64,000 nt of DNA from Eopsaltria australis (lineage: Eukaryota > Chordata > Aves > Passeriformes > Petroicidae): the NCBI GenBank assembly GCA_034509425.1, contig JAVTVJ010000494.1, forward strand, positions 558,001 to 622,000, written 5' to 3'. Under the pieces are notes generated by a model, which was given only the letters and a program-made list of their open reading frames with translations, had not been told where the DNA came from and did no database searches. Of this stretch, positions 1-35,826 are shown piece after piece; positions within the stretch are counted from its first letter, which is position 1; every line of letters starts with the position of its first letter. The position numbers and the translations under genes are program-made.

Positions 1-1117
1 CATTAAGCATCAATCACCAACACTGTGATTTTGTCAGAACAGCTCTGTCAGCCAGGTGTTGCCATTTCCCACAGGCTTGCGCTCATTCAGACAAAACTGG
101 AGTCGCCCCAATGAAAAGTCATTAAAAACCACCTGCCCCCTGTCATGTCATGTCATGTGTTTATACCAGCAATGTGGCAAATGCTCACAAGGAGTAAACA
201 TAAGGGCATTTGAGATTTTAACAGGCAACTTGAATTTTTAAGGAGAATAACTAAAGTTTTTAGTTTGATCTTCTTAATCAACAAATATCAGCTGTTAAGC
301 CAGCCTTTTGCTAACAGTAAATACTGACTTAAAAAAAATCAAATACAATAATCAAACCCACTCTTAATATCCCACACTAAATTAAAAACCCCGTAATTCT
401 GCACTGTTATCTACCAGTATTTTGAGACAAGTTTGATGCATTCCTCTGAAGTCACCCCAAAACATCATCAGTCACATTAAATATCCTTAGCCATACCCTC
501 ACCACAAGTGGAATTAGAAAAAACCAAATGGATAAAGGAAGTCTTTCCTACAGTCTTTATGTAACTGTTTATGACATATTTTGTTGCTTCCTTTCAGAAG
601 TGTAACAAGCTCCATCAAGTGCCTGCTCTTACTGAAACCCCAAGTGCGCAAGATGTTAAAACAGCTAATAAGATGGTTTATTGTGCATGCTCCTAGATAA
701 TCAGCAAATTCAAACTAGAACACTTTAAAGACCAAAACTATGATGTGGTATGAACCTAGTTCATGTGCAATGTCTTTAAAACAGAAACACAAATCTAACA
801 CTAAGCACCTGCAGGTTACCAACTATAAACACCATCAAGATCTCACAGTGATAGAAGTAAATCCTAGACTCCTTGTATTGCAGCAATAACTTCAGACCAG
901 TTATTAGCTAGCTCTCGCTAGTAAAGATAAACTACAGAGGCACTGTTAATAATAAACCTAAACAGTGGCAGTGGTATCATAAGATTACATAAATTCAGAC
1001 CAGCAAATGCTGCTTCAAGAATTATTCACCCTCTCCCATTCTCAGTGGCAGAGCCCAAAGAAAACGAACTTGGAAAACTGAGTTATAACCCACAGAATAA
1101 TCTCCCGCAAGACTCAC
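1..1117. other. RPL9 intron, running off the left edge
   Basis: AT-rich intronic sequence after the RPL9 exon that ends at 1118 (donor GTGAGT at 1117-1112). It holds a short TGTCA triplet repeat at 141-155. I looked for the missing RPL9 3' exons and for a box C/D snoRNA and found neither. Confidence 0.6.
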
Positions 1118-2759
<1,642 letters not shown>

Positions 2760-3129
2760 CCTGCGGGAGACAACGGGACAGGCTGCAGGCTCCCTCGGCC
2801 CTGGGTCCGCGGGGACCCTGCCCGCCCCGCCCCCGCGCGAACCGACGCGCTCCCCCGCGCTGCCACCGCCAGGCTCCGCTCCCCGCGCCGGCGCCTCCCG
2901 CCCGGACCCGGAGCGCGGCGGGGCGCGGCGGCCTCAGCGGGGCCTGGCCGGGAAGGCGCCGTCCCGGGGCCCTCTGGCGCGGGGTACGGGACAGGATGCA
3001 CCGGCGGGGCCCGGTGCCGCCCCGGGGGCTGCCCGCGGGCGGGCAGGGCGCTGGGGGGCCGCGCGCCGCGGATGATCCCGGATTGTCCCGGAGCTCCCGG
3101 GCGGACCCCGAGCCGCCGCCAGGCCTCAC

Positions 3130-3155
3130 CTCGCAGCGCGCAGCGCCCAAAGAGA
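3130..3155 (-). other. RPL9: RPL9 non-coding first exon with TOP-like start
   Basis: On the minus strand a pyrimidine tract (CTCTTT) near 3155-3149 is followed by GGGCG...CTGCGAG and a GTGAGG splice donor at 3129-3124. Ribosomal protein genes start transcription at a C inside a 5' terminal oligopyrimidine tract and have a short first exon, which fits. The donor would join to the acceptor at 2763-2761, directly before the ATG. The exact transcription start is inferred, with an uncertainty of a few bases. Confidence 0.7.
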
Positions 3156-3162
3156 CAGCGCA

Positions 3163-3170
3163 TGACGTCA
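3163..3170. promoter_or_regulatory. CRE palindrome TGACGTCA, copy 1
   Basis: Perfect 8-bp consensus for CREB/ATF factors, about 8 bp upstream of the inferred RPL9 start and about 110 bp before the LIAS ATG. It belongs to a 13-bp word, TGACGTCATCGCG (3163-3175), that recurs exactly at 3200-3212. Confidence 0.8.
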
Positions 3171-3199
3171 TCGCGTTCTTGTAGCCGCTCCCGGCCCCG

Positions 3200-3207
3200 T
3201 GACGTCA
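3200..3207. promoter_or_regulatory. CRE palindrome TGACGTCA, copy 2
   Basis: Second perfect CREB/ATF consensus, 37 bp from the first, with the same flank TCGCG on the same side. It lies between the two start regions, so it could act on RPL9, LIAS or both. Confidence 0.8.
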
Positions 3208-3281
3208 TCGCGCCGAGGGAGCCGTCCGACAGGCAAGAGTAGCCGAAGAGGCCGAGCGCATCGATCGGGCTGGGCGCCGCC

Positions 3282-12318
<9,037 letters not shown>

Positions 12319-12610
12319 AAAAGAGAGTGAACCTATTTAAAGCAGCCAGTTTTAAGGACCCTTTTTTCAGTGCATAATTATACTCAGTTCCAGATATGCA
12401 GAAGAACAGATGGTGGCTATATGAATAAACCTACTATCTTTCCAGAACACTTTTTTTCTCATCAAAACACATTATTTTACGTCATTTCTCCTGGCAAGGC
12501 TACAACAACAGAGTACTTCTAGTGTTCAGCAGAAAGAGAGAATATAGAACCAATTTTGAAAGAGCGATGGAACTGAGGTGGAAGAAATAAACATAAGCTG
12601 GGAACAAAGA
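12319..12610 (+). other. LIAS: LIAS 3' UTR (probable) with two poly(A) signals
   Basis: Follows the LIAS stop. AATAAA occurs at 12424-12429 and again at 12586-12591; a T-rich stretch follows the first. Either could end the transcript. Confidence 0.55.
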
Positions 12611-15600
12611 CTGGGCAGATTCATAGGTCTGCTACCATAATCAGCATTGCTGCAGTTAATAGCTGTGGAAGTGCTGATAGTAATTTGAAAGATACTGATA
12701 CTTTGGTGTATCTTACATTACATAAGCTTGCAGGGGCTCTGGGAACTACAGGAGTTCTAAAAAAAGACTCTGTCCATGATGATGCACCTTCGAAAAAGGG
12801 TATCTGTTACCTGCATCAGAGAAAATCAGTTGTACCATTCTGATAGCTAAAGCTTTTCCAGAGTTTCCATGTCTCCAAGTGTGAGCCTTGGAATATAGAA
12901 GGTATCAAGCTAAAGAAAACAAAATGTCCTTTCTGGCAAGACAATTAACCTTGTATAGATACCATTAATTTAAACCATTTGAAAAATCAGAGCTGGTGTA
13001 AGAGCATAAATGGAGCTACCCCTAATTTATGTATTCGACTGTAACAAAGCCCACTGAGCTGCACAGATGCTTCTTTAGAATTAAGTATGCAGAACTGCTG
13101 CTATTCTGTACTGTGCTCCTATTGCATGGCTATTGTCTTGTCATTAAAGGAAAATTAAAACCCCAGTGCTTGTGTTTGGTGGGTCTGGTTACCTGCCCCT
13201 TGAGTCTCGGTCTGGCTGTGAAATCTGAATGCAGAGAAGTGAACCACAGTGTGGGTGAAACATGAAATCCACTGCATCTCACACTAAACTCAAGCAGAAA
13301 TAAAAACATGGCTTATGATACAGTAACAGTTCTACTTGCTTCTCTTTACAGCCATAATACCAATGATTGTGTCTCCCTAATACTGGACATTAAATACCAT
13401 CTCTGAACTAACTTCACCTGTATCTTTGTGGAGTTATTTGGGAAATATCCCAGGACTTTCCTATCTGGTCCCAAACTCTCGTCATGCAGGTAATTCTATG
13501 ACTGGCTTTAGTACTTTACTAAACTACTGGAGGCTGTAGAGGGAGAATGGACTGTGCACACCCAACTCAGCAAGATAACAGAAGGAAGACAGCTACCTAG
13601 CAATATATAGGAGAAACTTGTATGAACATAAGGTTGTACCACTGAGGCCAGTGATGCACAGCTGACACTTCACAAAATGAAGTACAGTAATATTAAAGCA
13701 TTATGAAGACAAATCTTTAACCAAGAAAGAATGTACTAATCCACCAGTATAAGGGGAAGAGAAATGTGAGCCATGAGGAACAAAGGGGAAGAAGGGATAA
13801 ACAAAAGAATAGTTGTACTTTGTAAGGGCAGAGAGACAAGCAACGCTGCTTTTTTTTAATAAACAATATTATTAATACTTTTTTAAAAACTAAAAGGTGT
13901 GATTGCTAGTCATGGAAAGCCCAGGTATATTTTGAGCCAAAAATGCCCTGCTTCAGCTGGAGTACACTTGAGTACTAGAGCAGGAAAAGGTTATCAATCA
14001 TTGCAATGAAATTCAACACTCTCTCCACTGCAGCAGACTGAGAGGGTTGCAACATCAACTCCAGGATACCCACACATTTAACAGCTGCCAGCCTTTTATA
14101 GAGGTCCTACTGTAAAGAATGGTTTTGACTTGCCTACAGAGCAGATTTAACAGAATATGACTTTAGCTTCTGCCAAGTTACTGCTCTTTCAGCATATCAA
14201 CACCAGGAATAGGGAAAAAAGGAATTCTGAGCCATACAGGCATTATCAAACAAACAAGAGAACATTGCACAGTGACTTCCTTACAGTGAGAAAAAGAATG
14301 CTTCTTGAAACAGTCCAATATTGCTTCATGTTAGAATTATCCTATGAGTTGCTGCTGGGTGGTTCAGAAGATGATCTCATGCTCTTACACAACTGTCTGC
14401 CAACTGTCTGGTACCAAGTGTCAGAAACTACACTAGCTTTTCTAGCTCTATGTTTTGCTATGGATTCTACTGAAAGTCACACTTCTACTTCATAGACTGG
14501 AGAGGGTCTTTGCCTGGGTTTTTTAACAATGTTTAAGGACAAGCCCTGAAGTTCTTTTCCTAGTTACAAATTCCTATTTTTACAGCCGTCTTACTTCCCC
14601 TATTACCCATTCAGTTTTTCCATAACTATGTGTTTAAGCACCAAACTCTCACAAACATCCTTTTTGTAATTCAGCACAGGTTTCATGACTCTGTCTTGTT
14701 GAAGTTTCATGTTTGGTGACATTTTTGTTTTGTATGTCAGTCACATCATTCTGTCAGTTTGTTTCACAAAGCAGCTGCAAAACATTTTAAGAAACATTAA
14801 TCATCCTTGCAACCAGGAAAACATTAAACTGAGTTTTGGGAATAAGATTTAAGGTTGACACAGACACTTTAATAGAATGGTCTTTTTAAGCATCATCCCA
14901 TCAATCTACTACACTGTCTGAAACATAATTAAATGTTCTTCATAGAGAATTGTTGCATCTTCCAGTAACTTCAAGTCCTTAGGTGAACTGAACACTGTCA
15001 ATTTAAACATGGTTTTAAATTTTTTCCTACTTGATGATTAGTTAACATTGGTGTCCCCTCCATTAAAAAAGTGTCAAGTATTTATGCTTTTTTACTACAA
15101 CATGTGGTAACTTATTGCAGATGTTCAACTTTGAGCAGAAATTTTAGCTTGATTCCAGCATTCCTAAATCAGATCTCCATTATGCCTTCCTGCACTGTTT
15201 TACAAATTAAAAATTTAAAATTAAATTCCAAGTTTGGCTGTTGAACAAGATTATAGCACTACAAGAACCTCAAATGAGAAGTGTGAACTTTTTGGCCAGT
15301 ACAAAATCTCACTCCTAACTGCTCCAATAGTAACTAGTCTTGGTCAAAAATGTGTGTTCTATTCACTTGGAATATTCTTGGCTGTTGTACTCATGGAACC
15401 AGACTAGTTGTAGCTGCACAAAAATGTGAACACACACTCAGAACAAATCCAGTACATCTTGCCTGGCACTTACAATTTGTCTGTGTACATCTTGGGTAGG
15501 ACCCAATTTATGCATTCTGTATCATACTACTTCTAGACTTACATTAAATCTGGATTTGCTTCAGCTGTTGTATTCACATTTTTGCAGTGTAAAGTAGCAT

Positions 15601-17029
15601 TACCATGGGATTGCATTTTAAGAACCCCATAAAAAGAACTTCAGAGCACAAGAATCCGTTGGTCACATTACACAATTCTCATCCAGAATGACATGCTGTA
15701 ACAAAGACTCAACAGCGTTAAACCCCATCTCTTAGTGTGCTACTCAGCCCTTCAAAACAGGAACACATCCCCAGGTCATCTCCAGCTCTTAATTCCCAGA
15801 CAACTGTACTCTGAAGATGATGGCTTACGATTCACAGTGCTGCACAAGCTTCTGAAGCTCTTCCTCTTGGCCTGTGGTAAGTTCTCTGGCATATATGCAA
15901 AGGATGTATTGCTGTATCCTGAAGGAATGACCCACTGGATTCATCCCCCAATCCCAGTTCTCCGACTAAAAGAATGCAGCCACCAAGAAAGTAAGTTGAC
16001 TCTAAGAAAGCAAGGGAAATGCCAGTACTAGTTTTACCCCTTGCTGATCTTCAGAAAGGATCTGCTGCTCCCCCTGTGCTAAGAGAGGGAAGTGAGAGTG
16101 ATCCCACTGTAATGAACTTAGCCATTATCTAGTATCTTTATGACTAAACCACTAGTCACAATTCAAGCCAAGAGGACACTCACCTGCACAGACAGGGTGA
16201 TCTGCCTCTTGGATCACAGTGCTTACAAGGGCTGCATTGCAATCCTTGCTGCAGCCCAGGGATGTTACATGAAAGCAGCACTAGTCAACAGGGAGGAGGA
16301 AATGGCATGATGAAAGGTGACAGTGTGATTTTAAGCCCCCATAATTCCCACTCACTTTGAGTGGCTTTTGATGTGCGAAAAATCTTACAATGGGACAAAA
16401 AGCCTCGGGCATATTTGCCCAGAGCGCCAGAGATTGCTGCAGAGTAAGTCCCTATGTGGAAGCTTTTAACATGCAGAATCTGGAAGCATCTGGTTCAAGG
16501 ACACAGCTATTTCAGTCAGATAATGGTGTCTTGTATTGTCAATCCAAATTGTTATACAAGTTCCTTAAATCTTCAAGTATCTGTCCTAAAGCTTAAACTG
16601 TATCTACATTTCTGTGGGTAAGCAGTTACAGTAATAGCACTCATTACCAAGACACTGATCTTCCCTCCAGTTTAACTATTGATACACCATGCTTGAAGGC
16701 ACACCAGCTGAATAATTCAGCTTGACCAATTGCAGGATAATTCTCTACTATCCCAACACTCTATTATTCAACTAAGTTGTCTAGACCTTCTAGTCTGAAA
16801 CCTGGTCATGGTTGTCCTTCTCTATGTTCCCCTCCATTTCACAACCCCATGCAAGAAGCCAAACACTGACAAACACTGTCATCTCAAGGATTTTAATAGC
16901 ACTGGCCAATTGAGAATAATAGAAACAAGTAGAAACGAAGTAACAGTAAAGGCAAAAATATCAAGAGAACATTGAAAGTATTCATTCCTGCTAGTCAAAT
17001 GAGGTAGCAAGCTGATTTACGGGGCTGAA
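12611..17029. other. Intergenic region between convergent LIAS and UGDH
   Basis: AT-rich DNA with only short chance reading frames and no recognisable transposon. The one part that looks like coding sequence is an exon-like open frame on the minus strand at 15965-15825, described separately. Confidence 0.55.
15825..15965 (-). other. Exon-like open frame, unidentified
   Basis: On the minus strand a good splice acceptor (pyrimidine-rich, ending TTCTTTTAG) is followed at 15965 by 46 open codons and TAA at 15825. The peptide begins SENWDWGMNPVGHSF and ends EEELQKLVQHCES, with a composition like a real acidic protein tail. I do not recognise it. It lies 2.1 kb past the UGDH stop, so it could be an alternative last exon, an unknown small gene, or chance; a random frame of this length is common. 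Confidence 0.2.
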
Positions 17030-18028
17030 TTTATTTTTAGTAATTTTTTCACAGCAGAGATTAATTTTTTGCAGATTCATTAAAAAAGCTGCTATCAGAT
17101 GGAGTATGTAAGGAAGGAAAAAGATAACTATCAGGTAACATTGAAGCCAATATTTGTTTTCTACGTGGGCTGATACCCAATTAAGGTAATTCTGTTTAAA
17201 TTCTATGTTCCAACAAGCAGAATGCTCCTCTGCTGAAGACAGGTTGTGTTGCTGTAACTTAGGGAATACTTGCCCCGGGAATCTGATTAAATAAAAAAAT
17301 GTGTGGCTGCACATGGAATGTAGGCAAAACAACCAAAGAATGAAAACTGAAGATCTGACAGTGGATCACTTTGTAGCTGCTGTCCACTGGCACTAATTAC
17401 ACGATTGATGCCTGCAGAACTATCTGGTCTTCCAAGAGATGCACAGTTTAAACTGGATCCCAACCAGGACTGGGGCATTATTGTTGAAGCCAGTTCTACC
17501 TAAAGGCTGGACCTAAATACTACCAGTTTACTTAGAAATGATCTTTCGACTTCAATGCCAGTTAGAGCACGCATTTAACTGGGCAAAGAATTACCCCAAA
17601 AGAAAATGAAACATTGGTGAGACTCAAGTTCCAGTCTATAGATCACAGTTTATGTAGACTGATTGCAGTCTGTAACTGGACTAAGGTAAAAAGAGACGCT
17701 ATTTCTTTTGTTTTCATATCACTTGAAATATTTAAAGTGCTGTTTAGGAACATTTCTGGAAACAGAAATCTGTAGTTTGAAGGTAACTTTTCCACTTAAA
17801 AGAAAGATGATTCATTATTAAAAACAGGTTTGTACCATCTTCAGTAACCAAAAAAAATTGCTATAAAAATAGAGATTTTATAATAAGAGTGAATTCACAT
17901 GTACCAGGAACCATTTCTAGTGAAAAATTGGTTTAGTTTATGAAAAATATATTTCCTTAAAAAAAAGCATAGGCTTACAGTATTATCACTAAGAAGATCC
18001 ACAGAATTCCTTCAGTATCTATTAAACA
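17030..18028 (-). other. UGDH: UGDH 3' UTR (probable)
   Basis: Sequence after the UGDH stop on the minus strand. The first convincing AATAAA is at 17035-17030, which would give a 3' UTR of about 1 kb. The end is inferred. Confidence 0.45.
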
Positions 18029-33072
<15,044 letters not shown>

Positions 33073-33677
33073 TTAAAATACCAGCCAACAATTCAAGGGA
33101 AACAAAGCACGTTAGTGATTTCAGATTTCTTATGCTGCGGCCCACAGAAGCGTTTTCTTACGGCTGATCTCTTGAAATGAACTGCTACTCCTCTCTCCAA
33201 CCCGAGGTTTTGGAGCCTGCTCCTCTCCGGAGCGCCAGCATACACGGACCATCAAAGAAGCGTTTCTGTGGTCGTTTTGAGTCATGACACCCCGAACACC
33301 ACCCTTGGGCCGAGGAACCGCTGGTGCTACGGCAGTCCCGGGCAGGAGCAGCGCCCGCCGCTGCAGGCGGGGGCCGGCGCGGGCCCGGGCTGTGGCCACA
33401 GCCCCGCCGGGACCCCGGGCCGCGCCCGGCCCCTGCAGCCCCTCGGCCGTGAAAGGGAGGCCGCAGCCCCCGCCTCCTCCTCGAAGCTGGGTGCGGGCCG
33501 AGATGACCCCGTTCCCCCGGGGCCGGGCCCGCCCCGCGGGCTCCATCCTCAGCCGGGCAGCGGGAAAGGAGCGGCTCCCCGGCCGCGCCCCAGCTCCGCG
33601 CTCTGGGGCGGCAAGAGCCCCCGGGACGGCAGCGGGTGATTCCCGGGCGGCACCGCAGCCGCAGCACGGAGACTTAC

Positions 33678-33790
33678 CGCGGGCAGGCAGGCGCGGTCCG
33701 GCCCCGGCACCGCGGATCGAGCGGGAGCGCTGCGGCGGGGATGCTCGGGGAGGATGCGCGCCGAGCTCAACGCGACGCTGTGCTGCGAAG
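33678..33790 (-). other. UGDH: UGDH non-coding first exon
   Basis: A GTAAGT donor on the minus strand at 33677-33672 ends a GC-rich exon that would join to the acceptor at 33028-33027, two bases before the ATG. The 5' limit is set from the TATA-like box at 33821-33814, about 30 bp upstream, and is approximate. Confidence 0.65.
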
Positions 33791-33813
33791 GGAGCGGCAG
33801 CGCCGGCGGCCGC

Positions 33814-33821
33814 TATTTAAA
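33814..33821 (-). promoter_or_regulatory. UGDH: TATA-like box of UGDH
   Basis: TTTAAATA on the minus strand, the only AT-rich word in the GC-rich promoter, flanked by GGCCC and GCGGCC. Its position predicts transcription starting near 33785-33790. Confidence 0.6.
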
Positions 33822-35764
33822 GGGCCGCGGCGGGCCCGAGGCGGCCGCTTCATGGCGGGGACGCCGAGCGGGGCTGTCCCGCCCCCTCCTTCCCCCGGGG
33901 GCGGAGAACGGCGCCGGCCCGCCCGGCCGCGCTCTCCGCCCTGGCGGGGCCGGCGAATGGGCGCGGGACAGCGCGGACAGGCCCGGCCCGGCCCCGCCAG
34001 GGCGCGGGAGGCTGAGGGGCCGCAGGGCCCCCGGGCACGGCTGGGAGCTCCGGGCCTGGTCGGGGCTGGGCCGCTGAACTGCTCCTACCTTCTGCCTCAG
34101 GGTGTTTTTGTAAGAGAACTTAATTGCGGTGGTTGAATAATTTTTTGTCCTTCAGCTATGGTTACTGTGAAGTAAAGAAGGCGGTGTTCATTCTTTCTCC
34201 TGTACCGTAGCACCGTCTCAACAAAGAGAAGGGAAACGTGGATAGATTACAATAAAGTTCAGTGTTTAAAGTCCAGGCTGTGCACATTGCCCAGAGGAGG
34301 GGAATAAAACGAGCTTGCACTCTTGCCCTTGTGACCTGGGCACTGCCCAGGGACCTCTTGCCTAGCAGTATTAAAGTTCTCAGATACTGCTCTCGCCTTT
34401 TATGTAAACATGGTACGATACCTGACTCTGGAGCAGAAAGATAGTGAGAAATCTGCAGTCTTTTCTTCTCCAGTACATTTAAATTCACTTACACTGCCTC
34501 TCCTAGAACATGAGTGTGGGATTTTGCTCCATCTGCAATATTGTAGTGATTTAGGCTTTAAACAGATTACAATTTCTATGTTAGATGTTGCCAGACTAGG
34601 TGGATAATACATGCATGTTCTTATCAAAGCAACTAAAGAATTGCCTTGTGGCATTTTCATCCATAGCTGTTAAAATATATTTTAAAAAATTGAATCATTA
34701 TTTCTGTTTTATATTTTACCCTGTTACTACTTCAGAGGATCTGGCCTTTCCCTAGAAGAATCTCTACCTATTTGAGTGAGTACATACTGTAATCACAGGT
34801 CCTTTAGAAATGCCTGTAAAATATGTGTGTTTCTACTGAAAGAAGCTACTGAGGTTTGCAGTCAGTGCAGGATCCTGGCAGAGACCGTGTGGTTAGCCAA
34901 AGAACCTCCTGGCGAAGGTGCAGGGTTCACTCTGTTTATTCTGAAGTAAAAACAAGTCATACCTTTTCTCATTGCTTACTGGCACAGATGTCTCAGTTTT
35001 AAACACATCTGGGGTTTTATTCCAGGGAAACCTAAGCAAAGCAAATAGAAGCTCAATAAGTGACTCAGAAGTGAATCTCACCTATACCATCCTCTTCAAA
35101 CCCCTGTCTATCTCCTTAGGTCTCAAATAGCCATGAATGCATATATTTGTACTGCAAGAATGTTATCTGGTCCCTCTGTACCGGCCAGAGCCAAATGCAC
35201 TTCAGGTCCTTTAAGTGGTCCTCTGGGGGTGTTGATGAGTGTGCTTGGGGTGTGCCTGGCATGCAAGGAGTGGAGTCTAGAAACAGGAAGGGTACAGTGG
35301 TTGTGTGCAAGGCCAGGTGTGTGTGAGAAGGACTCCCCTCTGCCTGCTGGTGTATGTGTGGGTAGTTAGTAGTCATTAGAGTCAACTAATACCTCCCAGT
35401 TACTGAGTTTGCTAAGAATGAGGACAAGAGCTTCAAAGCCTTCCTCAGCTGGGGGGTTCAGGCATACTTACCTCAGGAGAGTGCTGTGTCCTGAGGATTA
35501 TAAAGAAACATGTGGATCTAACACTCCACCTGCCCTACTTGCCAAGGAGCTTCAAAATTGATATTTTTTGTATCTGGTAATCATGGCCCTTTCCTCGGAG
35601 GAGAATGGTCTACTATTTGAGAGCTGATTCAAATGTCTGAACAGCCCTTGGAACGGGCCAATGGACCCCAGTCCCTTTCCTCGTAGCAAAGGACCTTCAC
35701 TGATAGACAGTCACACCCCTGCCTGGGATGTCGATCTCGAATTCTCTCTTGCAAACAGCACGAC

Positions 35765-35826
35765 TTAACCTGAAAGGTTGGACTGCATGATCTTGGGAGG
35801 TCTTTTCCAGCCTACATGATTCTGTG
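35765..35826 (+). mobile_element. CR1 3'-end fragment
   Basis: Contains AAAGGTTGGACTGCATGATC, then GGAGGTCTTTTCCAGCCTA and ATGATTCTGTGA, the typical CR1 end. The body of the element is missing or unrecognisable. Confidence 0.7.

Larger units (their letters stand above)
33290..34080. promoter_or_regulatory. UGDH: CpG island, UGDH promoter
   Basis: Very GC-rich, CpG-dense block covering UGDH intron 1, exon 1 and the upstream region. Several GGGCGG/CCGCCC-like words suit Sp1-family factors. The island extends about 250 bp beyond the TATA-like box, so divergent transcription towards the right is possible, but no exon of such a transcript is evident. Confidence 0.8.

Noticed and set aside
141..160. 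TGTCA repeated three times
   Set aside because: A short simple repeat in intron sequence with no evidence of function.
455..475. TGATGATG on the minus strand in an RPL9 intron, as a possible C box of a snoRNA
   Set aside because: No D box (CTGA) at a suitable distance and no terminal stem, so a box C/D snoRNA is not supported.
33130..34136. Open frames of 100-178 codons around UGDH exon 1
   Set aside because: Same GC-rich artefact; they cross the non-coding exon and promoter on both strands without any recognisable domain.
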